Part shown: positions 1-8,437 of the stretch, piece by piece
Position numbering within the stretch: the stretch's first letter is position 1
How the letters are laid out: each line of letters starts with the position of its first letter
The notes under the pieces: generated by a model
The model's database searches: none
What the model saw: the letters and a program-made list of their open reading frames with translations, nothing else
Told to the model about the DNA's origin: nothing
Translations under genes and position numbers: made by a program
From: Faecalicatena contorta
Lineage (GTDB): Bacteria; Bacillota; Clostridia; Lachnospirales; Lachnospiraceae
Reading direction: 5' to 3'
NCBI RefSeq assembly: GCF_021531895.1
Contig: NZ_JAFBIX010000011.1
Coordinates: 1 to 64,000 of the forward strand
DNA: 64,000 bases

Positions 1-21
1 AACTAGAAGGAGGGATTAAGC

Positions 22-1308
22 ATGAAACTGGAACTTGGAAAAATTGCTATCAATGACATTCAGTTTGCGGACCGGACTTATGTCGAGAATCATGTGCTCT
101 ATGTGAACAAAGGTGAAGTGGAAGCCATGGTGCTGGAAGATGACAAATTACTGGAATGTCATTTGGAGATTGCAAGGCCTGGAGATTCCACAAGAATTAC
201 ACCGGTTAAGGATGTTATTGAACCGCGTGTAAAGGTAAGTGGAGGCGAGATGTTTCCGGGAGTGATCGGAAAGGTAACCCCGCAGGTAGGCGGCGGACGT
301 ACTCATGCATTGGATGGTTGCTGTGTGGTAACGGTCGGAAGAATCGTTGGCTTCCAGGAAGGTGTCATTGACATGAGCGGACCGGCAGCAGATTATTGCC
401 CATTTTCAAAGACAGTGAATCTGTGCGTGGTAATTGAGCCGAAAGAAGGACTGGAGACTCATGTATATGAGAAGGCAGGGAGAATGGCCGGATTGAAAGT
501 TGCAGCTTATCTTGGTGAGGCAGGAAGAGACGTAGAGCCTGATACACTGGAAGTATTTGAGACCAAGCCAATCTTTGAACAGGCTGCGATGTACCCAGAT
601 CTTCCGAAGGTAGGATATGTACATATGCTGCAGTCACAGGGGCTTCTGCATGATACCTATTATTACGGAGTAGATGCAAAGCAGATGGTACCGACATTTA
701 TGTATCCGACAGAGATCATGGACGGTGCGATTGTTTCCGGTAACTGTGTGGCTCCATGTGACAAGGTTACGACATATCATCATCTGCACAATCCGGTTAT
801 TGAAGACTGCTTCAAGCATCATGGAAAAGATATTAATTTTATGGGTGTTATCCTTACAAATGAGAATGTATTCCTTGCAGATAAAGAGAGACATTCCGAT
901 ATGGTTGCAAAGCTTGCAGAGTGGATGGGCCTTGATGGCGTGTTGATTACAGAAGAAGGATACGGTAATCCGGATACAGACTTGATGATGAACTGCCGGA
1001 AAGTAGAGCGCAAAGGTGTTAAAGTGGTATTGATCACCGATGAGTTCCCGGGGAAAGATGGAAAGTCACAGTCTCTTGCAGATACCTGTGAAGAAGCAAC
1101 TGCATTGGCATCTTGTGGTCAGGGAAATGCGACACTTCAGTTTCCGGCAATGGACAAAGTCATTGGTACAATGGAATATATCGAGAGTCAGATCGGCGGA
1201 TGGGCAGGATGTGTGAATCCAGATGGTTCTTTTGAGGCAGAGCTTCAGATTATCATTGCGTCTACTATCGCAAATGGATTTAACAAACTGGCTGCAAAAG
1301 GATATTAA
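22..1308 (+). CDS. grdE: Glycine/sarcosine/betaine reductase component B, alpha/beta proprotein (GrdE type)
   Basis: Precursor of the two non-selenium subunits of component B, which binds glycine or a methylated glycine on a pyruvoyl group for reductive deamination. The 428-residue length and the N-terminus (MKLELGKIAINDIQFAD) fit GrdE. The segment SGNCVAPCDK places Cys242 (codon 745-747) at the position where family members are cleaved to make the pyruvoyl group. A strong AAGGAGGG at 7-14 fixes the start. grdB follows 18 bases later, so the two are co-transcribed; the remaining grd genes would lie upstream of the window. Substrate (glycine against sarcosine or betaine) cannot be settled from sequence alone. 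Confidence 0.93.
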   Translation: MKLELGKIAINDIQFADRTYVENHVLYVNKGEVEAMVLEDDKLLECHLEIARPGDSTRITPVKDVIEPRVKVSGGEMFPGVIGKVTPQVGGGRTHALDGCCVVTVGRIVGFQEGVIDMSGPAADYCPFSKTVNLCVVIEPKEGLETHVYEKAGRMAGLKVAAYLGEAGRDVEPDTLEVFETKPIFEQAAMYPDLPKVGYVHMLQSQGLLHDTYYYGVDAKQMVPTFMYPTEIMDGAIVSGNCVAPCDKVTTYHHLHNPVIEDCFKHHGKDINFMGVILTNENVFLADKERHSDMVAKLAEWMGLDGVLITEEGYGNPDTDLMMNCRKVERKGVKVVLITDEFPGKDGKSQSLADTCEEATALASCGQGNATLQFPAMDKVIGTMEYIESQIGGWAGCVNPDGSFEAELQIIIASTIANGFNKLAAKGY

Positions 1309-1326
1309 GAAAGGAGAACAATGGTT

Positions 1327-2634
1327 ATGGCAAAATATAAGATTGTGCATTATCTTAATCAGTTCTTCGGAGGAATCGGTGGGGAAGACAAGGCAGATTA
1401 TAAGCCAGCGATCCAGGAAGGAAAAGTAGGACCAGGACTTGCGCTTTCAGCAGCTCTTGGTGAGGACTATGAGATTGTTGCAACCGTCATCTGTGGTGAT
1501 AATTATTTCGGTGAGAATCTGGATGAAGCGACAGATGCGATTATAGAGATGATAAAAGGATATGCCCCGGATGTGTTCGTGGCAGGACCGGCTTTTAATG
1601 CAGGACGTTATGGTGTTGCCTGCGGCACAATCTGTAAAGCAGTGGAAGAGAGACTGGGCATTCCGGTTATCACAGCAGAATATGAAGAGAATCCAGGTGT
1701 TGATATGTTCCGTAAGGATCTGATCATTGTCAAGACAGGAGATTCGGCAGCCACATTGAGAAAATCTATGCCGAACCTGGCAGCATTGGTGAAAAAGCTG
1801 GCGGCAGGAGTAGAGGTTCTTGGACCGGAAGAAGAAGGCTATCATGAAAGAGGAATCCGTGTGAATTACTTCGCAGAGGAGAGGGGATCTGAGAGAGCCA
1901 TTCAGATGTTGGTCAAGAAGATGAAAGGCGAGAAATATGACACAGACCTTCCTATGCCGAAGTTCGACCGTGTCGATCCGGCAGCTCCAATTGCTGATAT
2001 TACTAAGGCAAAGATTGCACTGGTTACTTCTGGTGGTATCGTACCACAGGGTAATCCGGATCATATTGAATCCTCCAATGCAACGAAGTTCGGCATATAT
2101 TCCATTGAAGGTATGGATGAGATGTCACCAGATGATTTTACTACGATTCATGGTGGATATGACCGTCAGTTCGTTATGAAGAATCCGAACTTGGTCATCC
2201 CTCTGGATGTTATGCGTGAGATGGAGAAGGACGGAGAATTTGGGGAACTGGCAAATTACTTCTGTTCAACGACAGGAACTGGTACGGCAACAGGTTCTGC
2301 GGCCAAGTTCGGAGATGCAATCGGTAAAAAACTGGTAGAGGATCATGTAGATGGCGTCATCCTCGTCAGCACATGAGGTACCTGTACACGTTGCGGTGCA
2401 ACGATGGTAAAAGGCATTGAAAGATATGGTCTCCCGGTTGTTCATATGGCAACAGTAGTTCCAATTTCATTGACAATTGGCGCAAATAGAATCATTCCGG
2501 GTGTTGGTATTCCTTACCCATTAGGTGATCCAACACAGGGCGAAGTGGATTCAAAGAAGATTCGTAAGAGTATGGTAAGACGTGCATTAAAAGCACTTCA
2601 GACTCCGGTAGAAGAACAGACAGTATTTGAATAG
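1327..2634 (+). CDS. grdB: Glycine reductase component B gamma subunit, selenocysteine-containing (GrdB type)
   Basis: Selenoprotein subunit of component B that attacks the pyruvoyl-bound substrate and passes a carboxymethyl-selenoether to selenoprotein A. The reading frame is interrupted by TGA at 2374-2376 but continues in the same frame to TAG at 2632-2634. Decoding TGA as selenocysteine gives VST-U-GTCTRCGATMVK, the GrdB active-site motif, with Sec at residue 350 of 435. A hairpin directly after the TGA can act as the SECIS element. I chose ATG 1327 because AAGGAG at 1311-1316 is 10 bases away and family members start with a Lys-rich KVVHY-like segment; ATG 1321 is possible. Automated callers would split this into a 351-residue and a 76-residue fragment. 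Confidence 0.95.
2379..2409 (+). promoter_or_regulatory. Bacterial SECIS hairpin of grdB
   Basis: Three bases after the in-frame TGA, TACC (2379-2382) pairs with GGTA (2406-2409) across an internal loop. An upper stem of six perfect pairs, CGTTGC (2389-2394) with GCAACG (2398-2403), closes a GGT loop. Position and GGU loop resemble bacterial SelB-binding hairpins. It lies inside the coding region, as expected for bacteria. Confidence 0.8.
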
Positions 2635-2650
2635 AATATAGGATAGCGTG

Positions 2651-2685
2651 AAGTGGCAGGGAATAATTTACCTGTCACTTTTTTT
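2651..2685 (+). terminator. Rho-independent terminator of the grd operon
   Basis: AAGTGGCAGG (2651-2660) pairs with CCTGTCACTT (2671-2680) with one G-U pair, followed by a run of seven T. It lies 17 bases after the grdB stop. Confidence 0.9.
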
Positions 2686-2712
2686 GACTTCTGACTTTTC
2701 ACAGTGTATACT
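2684..2712 (+). promoter_or_regulatory. Sigma-A-type promoter for helD
   Basis: TTGACT (2684-2689) and TATACT (2707-2712) are separated by exactly 17 bases. The -35 box sits in the T-tract of the preceding terminator, so termination and initiation are packed together. The leader to the helD start is about 105 bases. Confidence 0.65.
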
Positions 2713-2824
2713 GAGACATACTACATTATTGTAAACAGCAAAAACCAAGGGCACATTGATATTTATGCCTGTGGGATTTTGCACGACACGATATTAGATA
2801 AGATGGCAGAAAGGCAGACATGGT

Positions 2825-4909
2825 ATGAGCAGAGGAACAGATTTCCTGAATATGGTAACGGAAAAATTAAGGCAGCGAATCCTGGAACTTGGAGATACCA
2901 TTCAGGAAGTACAGAAGGATATTGCAGGAATGAATGAGTATTACTGGGAGAACTATACGGAGATGGACCAGTATGGCTATGAGAATTTTGATAATCAGCA
3001 GGCTCTTCTGGCACAGGTGAATGCTAATCAGGAAAATCAAAAGAAGCGTCATAGAATGAAGAAGATGTTGGATTCGCCGTTCTTTGGAAGTGTAGATTTT
3101 CAGTATGAAGGGGAAGAGGAAGCAGAGACTTTCTATATCGGAATCGAGAATTTTGCAGAAGAAAGAGGCAGTGTGCCGTTGATCTATGACTGGCGTGCAC
3201 CAGTCAGTGGTTTGTTCTATGATTACGATAAGGGATCTGCGTCTTATGAAGCGCCTGCCGGTACCATGGAAGGAGAGATTCTTTCAAAATGGCAGTATAA
3301 GATCCGCAGTGGCAGGATGATCTATGAATTTGAAAGTGACCTGAAGATTGATGATGATATCCTGAAGCAGGAGTTGGGTGCGAACAGTGATGTGCAGCTT
3401 AAGAATATTGTACGCACCATTCAGAAGGAGCAGAATGCGATCATCCGCAATACGAAGGATAAGATTCTGGTGATCCAGGGAGCGGCAGGAAGTGGAAAGA
3501 CTTCGGTAGCGCTGCATCGGATCGCTTATCTGTTGTACCATGACAGGAAGAACCTGAATTCATCGAATATATTGATTCTGTCACCAAATGGTGTGTTCTC
3601 CGATTATATTTCCCATATTCTGCCGGAATTGGGGGAAGAGAATATCCAGGAGATGAGTTTTGATCTGTTTGCCTACCGGGAACTCCAGGGAACTGTGGCC
3701 GACTGTGAAGACAGGTGGCATCAGATTGAAAAGATGTTACACGGGCAGAGTATACAGGATCAGGAGAGATATCAATGGAAGCAGTCGAAGGAATATGTGC
3801 GTGCAGTAGAGGGATTCCTGGTAGAATTGGAAGACCGGCTGATTGATTTCCATGGTGTGAAGTATAAAGGTTATGAGAAGACGGCAGAAGAATTGCTGGA
3901 GATGTTCTATTTTAAATTCCAGAATGTGCCGCTTCTGTCCAGAGTAGAAGCATTGATGGATTATTTTATCGACGAATACGAGACACTGAATAAAAGAGAT
4001 CTGTCGGAAGAAGAACTGGAAGTGGTTCGAGAACAGTTCCAGAAAATGTACGTAACGACAGACTTGTATGAGATATACAATTGGCTGCTGGAAGAGAATG
4101 GATGGACGCTTCTCCCGGAACTTCCTAGAGAGCGGAGAATTCTGGATTATGAGGATGTTTATCCGATTCTCTATCTTCGATATCGTCTCTGTGCGGTGAC
4201 AGCCCATAAGAATATCCGCCATCTGGTCATCGATGAGATGCAAGATTATTCTTATCTGCAGTATGTGATTCTGGAGCGAATGTTCTCCTGCAAGATGACG
4301 ATCCTGGGTGACCGGGCGCAGACAATCGGGGAGAAGATGCAGGATGTATTAAGATTTCTTCCCCAAATATTCGGAAAGAATATATGTAAGATTGAGATGA
4401 ACAAGAGTTACCGTAACACCATAGAGATTGCGAGATATGCGGAATCGATGAATGGCGTATCAGGAATTGAGTATATTAAGCGCCATGGAAAAGAAGTAGA
4501 AGAGATGCAGCTGTCAATCTGGGAGGATGCTGTTGAAGCCGTTCTGAAGCGAGTCAATGTAAGTACTGGGGTAACCGGCTGCCCAGAAGTGGAACCATAT
4601 GAAACGGCAGCGGTACTTACAATGACAGAAGAGGAAGCCCGAAAGGTTTATGAATATCTGAAAAAGAAGCGAGAAGATGTCTTCTATATTGACAGGGACA
4701 GTTCAAACTTCCGGAAAGGAATTACGGTTACGACATTCTATATGGCCAAGGGTCTGGAGTTTGATCAGGTCTTTGTCGCAGGAGGGACACAGGAGCATCC
4801 GTTCTTCCGACAATTCCGGTATATCTGCGCGACACGGGCACTCCATGAGCTGTATATTATGGATATTATAGAAGATTCATACTTGACTGGGGATGCCCGG
4901 ATTCGATAA
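2825..4909 (+). CDS. helD: HelD-like superfamily 1 helicase / RNA polymerase recycling factor
   Basis: UvrD-related ATPase of the HelD family, which dissociates stalled RNA polymerase from DNA. The N-terminal 90 residues are a predicted coiled coil, followed by the family signature around residue 125 (YDWRAPVSGLFYDY). Walker A is AAGSGKTS near residue 220, Walker B DEMQDYSY near 470, and a C-terminal helicase motif VTTFYMAKGLEFDQVFV lies near 640. At 694 residues it is somewhat shorter than B. subtilis HelD. No strong ribosome site precedes ATG 2825; Met10 is an alternative start. It stands alone between its own promoter and a riboswitch. Confidence 0.9.
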   Translation: MSRGTDFLNMVTEKLRQRILELGDTIQEVQKDIAGMNEYYWENYTEMDQYGYENFDNQQALLAQVNANQENQKKRHRMKKMLDSPFFGSVDFQYEGEEEAETFYIGIENFAEERGSVPLIYDWRAPVSGLFYDYDKGSASYEAPAGTMEGEILSKWQYKIRSGRMIYEFESDLKIDDDILKQELGANSDVQLKNIVRTIQKEQNAIIRNTKDKILVIQGAAGSGKTSVALHRIAYLLYHDRKNLNSSNILILSPNGVFSDYISHILPELGEENIQEMSFDLFAYRELQGTVADCEDRWHQIEKMLHGQSIQDQERYQWKQSKEYVRAVEGFLVELEDRLIDFHGVKYKGYEKTAEELLEMFYFKFQNVPLLSRVEALMDYFIDEYETLNKRDLSEEELEVVREQFQKMYVTTDLYEIYNWLLEENGWTLLPELPRERRILDYEDVYPILYLRYRLCAVTAHKNIRHLVIDEMQDYSYLQYVILERMFSCKMTILGDRAQTIGEKMQDVLRFLPQIFGKNICKIEMNKSYRNTIEIARYAESMNGVSGIEYIKRHGKEVEEMQLSIWEDAVEAVLKRVNVSTGVTGCPEVEPYETAAVLTMTEEEARKVYEYLKKKREDVFYIDRDSSNFRKGITVTTFYMAKGLEFDQVFVAGGTQEHPFFRQFRYICATRALHELYIMDIIEDSYLTGDARIR

Positions 4910-4934
4910 AATGAATTATTAGAAACAGACAATT

Positions 4935-5117
4935 GAATAGATCCGGTTAACGGCTGCCCTAGACACCATATAAGGGGCCGAAGAAGCAAACCCAGGGTTA
5001 TGCATCTTACTCTGGCGGAAACTGACAGGCAAAAGGAAGGTAGTCCCACGGAACTTTGGAGAGAATGCGAACAGCATCGCCTACGAGGCTAGAACCAACT
5101 GGCAAAAGGACAGAGTG
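4935..5117 (+). promoter_or_regulatory. Tandem glycine riboswitch, second aptamer degenerate
   Basis: The first aptamer keeps the conserved GCCGAAGAAGCAA (4978-4990). It has a P3-like stem CCCT/AGGG before it, a stem CCAGGGT/ACTCTGG after it, and the hallmark AAACTGACAGGCAAAAGGA ending at 5037. A second copy of GGCAAAAGGACAGAG starts at 5101, 73 bases later, as in tandem glycine aptamers, with P1 pairing ACTTT (5053-5057) to AGAGT. In the second unit the GCCGAAG core reads GCCTACGAGG and the usual CTCTC strand is missing. The element ends about 40 bases before the saccharopine-dehydrogenase-like gene. Assignment is by motif recognition without a covariance-model search. Confidence 0.65.
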
Positions 5118-5154
5118 TGACAGATGACATGAATGAACAATGGAGGCTGGAACT

Positions 5155-6408
5155 ATGAGAATGATGTTAGTTGGAGCGGGAGCAGTAGGTGAAAGTATCT
5201 TAAAGGTCATGAAGTGGCGGGATCCGAAGGGTGAATGGCTGGAGTATGTGCTGGTATGTGATTTTGACCAGAACAGGGCGCAGGAAGTGGTTGAAAAGTT
5301 AGAAAAAGACTGTCGATTTGAAGTTGCTGAGGTGAATGCAACCGATAAGGAATCGATGATGCGGCTTGCCTTGATGCACCAGATTGATTTCCTGATGGAT
5401 GCGGCACCACCCTTTGCCAGCAACTATATCTTTGATGCAGCTTATGAGACCGGAATTAATTATGGTAATATGGGGACCTGGTCGGTACCGATGGATCATC
5501 CAGCTTATGGATTGGGAATCGAGAACAGCTATACGGAACCCATGACCAAATATAATTTTGACCGTCATGAGGCATGGAAAGAGAAAGGCAGCATGGCGGT
5601 TATTTGTATGGGAATTGACCCCGGAGTCGTCAATGTCTTTGCGAAATATGCTGCCACGGAATTATTGGACGAGATTACGGAAGTCCATGTAAAGGACGGC
5701 GGTAATCTCTCAGTACCGGGAGCAGATCCGGATGATATTATGTTCGGATTTAATGTGTGGACGGTATTAGATGAAGTGATGAATCCGAATGTGGAATACG
5801 ATGCATCCAGAGGAGGCTTGCTGGTGGAAAAGCCTTTTGCCGGGAAAGAAGTCTGGGAGATGCCGGATGGTGTTGGGCAGAATACCTTGGTAAAAGTAGA
5901 GCACGAAGAAGTGGTTACCATGCCCCGATATCTGAAGCAATATGGATTGCAGCGGGCCACATTTAAGATTAGTCTGGATGAGAATCTGATCACGGCACTG
6001 AAAGTTGTTGATAAGCTGGGGCTTCGCAGTATTCATCCGATACAGATTGGAGAGACAGAAGTCATCCCAAGAGACGTGGTGGCTGCATGTGCTCCCCAGC
6101 CGAGGGATATCGGGGATGAGATGATCGGCGAGATGCTGGTTGGCGTGGAATGTATTGGAAAGAAAGATGGGGAAGAAAAGGCATATTTCATATATCAGGC
6201 ATTTGACAATCAGGAATCTATGAAGAAATGGGGCTCTCAGGCGGTTGTGGCACAGACGGGATTCGGTGCGGCACTTGCCATCGAATTGATTGCAAGAGGT
6301 ATCTGGAAAGACAGAGGAGTCTTTTCCCCAGAATATTTTGACCCGCTTCCATATCTGAACCTGATGGATGAAAGCGGGTATGAGTATCATATTGCAGAGA
6401 TTAAATAA
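5155..6408 (+). CDS. Saccharopine dehydrogenase-family oxidoreductase
   Basis: NAD(P)-dependent oxidoreductase of the saccharopine dehydrogenase superfamily, which makes or breaks secondary amines between an amino acid and a carbonyl partner. The N-terminal Rossmann fold is clear (VGAGAVGES, then an acidic strand end CDFD), followed by a C-terminal saccharopine-dehydrogenase-type domain; 417 residues in all. ATG 5155 is preferred over 5140 because GGAGG at 5142-5146 lies 8 bases upstream of it. The substrate is unknown; carboxynorspermidine synthase is a related possibility. A glycine-riboswitch-like leader precedes it, suggesting amino-acid-dependent expression. Its last eight bases overlap the convergent pseudouridine synthase gene. 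Confidence 0.8.
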   Translation: MRMMLVGAGAVGESILKVMKWRDPKGEWLEYVLVCDFDQNRAQEVVEKLEKDCRFEVAEVNATDKESMMRLALMHQIDFLMDAAPPFASNYIFDAAYETGINYGNMGTWSVPMDHPAYGLGIENSYTEPMTKYNFDRHEAWKEKGSMAVICMGIDPGVVNVFAKYAATELLDEITEVHVKDGGNLSVPGADPDDIMFGFNVWTVLDEVMNPNVEYDASRGGLLVEKPFAGKEVWEMPDGVGQNTLVKVEHEEVVTMPRYLKQYGLQRATFKISLDENLITALKVVDKLGLRSIHPIQIGETEVIPRDVVAACAPQPRDIGDEMIGEMLVGVECIGKKDGEEKAYFIYQAFDNQESMKKWGSQAVVAQTGFGAALAIELIARGIWKDRGVFSPEYFDPLPYLNLMDESGYEYHIAEIK

Positions 6409-7288
6409 GTACTTTTTCCATATCTTTCGGCAGCGGTGCAGTAAATTCCATTGGCTTGCCGGTAATCGGATGTGTAAAGGAAAGACGATGGGAGTGTAGT
6501 GCCTGTCGTCCGATATATTCCATGTCCGGGTTATAGAGGTAGTCTCCGATGAGGGGATAACCGAGATATTTCATATGGATCCGTATCTGATGGGTGCGGC
6601 CTGTTTCCAGACGAAGGGAGATAAGGCTGTGCCCATTTCTTTCTTCCACAAGACGATAATGAGTAATGGCAGTTTCGCCCTGTTCCCAGTCAACCGTCCT
6701 CTCAATGATGGTTCCGGGCTTTCTGGCAAGGGGAGCATTAATCGTCCCGGCTTCTGGGGAGACATGTCCCCGGACAATGGCAAGGTATTCTCGATGGATA
6801 TCTCGGCGGCGCACCATATCGGATAAGATATTACCACTGACCAGATGCTTGGCGACAACGGTAAGGCCGGAGGTATCCCGGTCCAGACGGTTACAGCAGC
6901 GGAAGATGAACGGTTTTCCCTGTTCCTGATAGTACCATGCCAGTGCATTTGCCATGGAATTCATATAGTTATTCAAAGAAGGGTGGATGGGCATGCCGGC
7001 TTGTTTGTTAATAACGATAATATCCTCATCTTCATACACAATATCCAACGGTATCTGTACCGGCGGAATCTTCTCGGAACATTTGGTCTCGCAGATATGG
7101 ATAGACAGATGGTCTCCGGTATTAAGCTTCTGCTTCATATAATAATGTTCTCCATTGACCAGAACGCTTTTGGGCATCCGCTTAATCTCTGCCAGATTCT
7201 GCCCGGAATAGCCCTTGCGGCGTAGGTATTGTTCGATTCGAAGGCCATCGCCGGCCTCATCTATGATATAATCAATGACACGATTCAT
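6401..7288 (-). CDS. RluA-family 23S rRNA/tRNA pseudouridine synthase
   Basis: Converts uridine to pseudouridine in structured RNA. An N-terminal S4-like RNA-binding segment (residues 15-65) precedes the catalytic domain. The active-site motif RLDRDTSG gives catalytic Asp136, preceded by Asn where many relatives have His. The later motif LETGRTHQIRIH is also typical. A ribosome site AGGAGA lies 6 bases upstream of ATG 7288. At 295 residues it fits the RluD-like group of Firmicutes. It is convergent with, and overlaps by 8 bases, the preceding gene. The exact modified position cannot be told. Confidence 0.92.
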   Translation of the reverse strand: MNRVIDYIIDEAGDGLRIEQYLRRKGYSGQNLAEIKRMPKSVLVNGEHYYMKQKLNTGDHLSIHICETKCSEKIPPVQIPLDIVYEDEDIIVINKQAGMPIHPSLNNYMNSMANALAWYYQEQGKPFIFRCCNRLDRDTSGLTVVAKHLVSGNILSDMVRRRDIHREYLAIVRGHVSPEAGTINAPLARKPGTIIERTVDWEQGETAITHYRLVEERNGHSLISLRLETGRTHQIRIHMKYLGYPLIGDYLYNPDMEYIGRQALHSHRLSFTHPITGKPMEFTAPLPKDMEKVLI

Positions 7289-7381
7289 TGCAATTCTCCT
7301 GTATTTTCGGTATGATATTCATAGTAGACAGTATAACATAATTTGAAAGAAAATATCAGGGAATTAAGAGGCAGAAATAAG

Positions 7382-8407
7382 ATGACAGGTTTAAGTACTT
7401 TGTGTTATATGGAACGGGATGGCCAATATCTGATGCTCCATAGAACCGTTAAGAAACATGATGTAAATAAGGATAAATGGATTGGGGTCGGAGGACATTT
7501 TGAGGCAGATGAAAGTCCTGAGGAGTGTCTGCTTAGGGAAGTACGAGAAGAGACCGGATATACGCTGACTTCTTACCAGTATCGTGGAATTGTTACCTTT
7601 GTATCCGGCAATGGAGTGACAGAATATATGTCTCTTTTTACGGCAGATGGTTTTGAAGGGGAGCCTATACTTTGTGATGAAGGAGAACTGGAATGGGTGG
7701 ATATCGACGATGTCTGGAAGTTGAATATCTGGGAAGGTGATAAGATCTTCTTTCGTCTGATGGATGAAAGGAAGGACTTCTTCTCCTTGAAATTAGTCTA
7801 TGACGGGCAGGATAAACTGGTGGATGCATCGCTGGATGGGAAACCGATGGAATTATTCGATGTATTAAATGAAGACGGTACGAAGTCGGGAGTGATACGA
7901 GAACGTGGAGTTGCACACAGGGAAGGAAGTCTTCATGCAACGGTACACATGTGGGTTGTAAGAAAGAATCAGAAGAGTGGTTATGATGTACTGTTACAGA
8001 AGCGGAGTGCGTACAAGGATTCGAATCCCGGATGCTACGACATCTCTTCGGCAGGTCATGTAGCAGCAGGAGATGAGATCCTGGAGTCAGCAGTCCGTGA
8101 GATGCAGGAAGAACTGGGCATCCATGCGGCGAAAGAGCAATTACATTATGTAGGAGAGCATCGGGGATCCTTTGAAGCGGTATTTTATGGTCGATTGTTT
8201 AAAGATAACGAATTAAGTTCGGTGTACGTGTATACAGAACCGGTAGAAATTGAAAATCTGAAACTTCAGGAATCAGAAGTAGAAGAAGTAATCTGGATGG
8301 ATTATGAAGAATGCAGGCAGAAAGTAGCAGATGGAACCTTGCCCAATTGTATCTATGAAGATGAATTCCGTATGGTTGGAGAATATCTGAAAAAGCAAAA
8401 ATTTTAA
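7382..8407 (+). CDS. Double Nudix hydrolase fusion
   Basis: Two Nudix domains in one 341-residue chain. The first has a perfect Nudix box at residues 38-60 (GHFEADESPEECLLREVREE...) and resembles MutT/8-oxo-dGTP hydrolases. The second, starting near residue 165, has GHVAAGD followed by REMQEELGI and resembles the YfcD/IDI-like Nudix group; the first Glu of its box is Asp. Such enzymes cleave nucleoside diphosphates linked to another group. I chose ATG 7382, after an AGAGG; a longer form from TTG 7343 is possible. It is divergent from the pseudouridine synthase and upstream of an epimerase-like gene. Confidence 0.85.
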   Translation: MTGLSTLCYMERDGQYLMLHRTVKKHDVNKDKWIGVGGHFEADESPEECLLREVREETGYTLTSYQYRGIVTFVSGNGVTEYMSLFTADGFEGEPILCDEGELEWVDIDDVWKLNIWEGDKIFFRLMDERKDFFSLKLVYDGQDKLVDASLDGKPMELFDVLNEDGTKSGVIRERGVAHREGSLHATVHMWVVRKNQKSGYDVLLQKRSAYKDSNPGCYDISSAGHVAAGDEILESAVREMQEELGIHAAKEQLHYVGEHRGSFEAVFYGRLFKDNELSSVYVYTEPVEIENLKLQESEVEEVIWMDYEECRQKVADGTLPNCIYEDEFRMVGEYLKKQKF

Positions 8408-8437
8408 TCGAGAAAAAAACAGAAAGGAAATAATCAT

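Noticed and set aside
2374-2403. TGA as a true stop followed by a separate 76-residue gene at 2404.
   Set aside because: The frame is continuous, no ribosome site precedes 2404, and the joined protein is the full GrdB with its selenocysteine motif.
6571-6948. Additional minus- and plus-strand ORFs inside the RluA-type gene.
   Set aside because: They are shadow frames of a well-supported gene, with no ribosome sites or recognisable domains.
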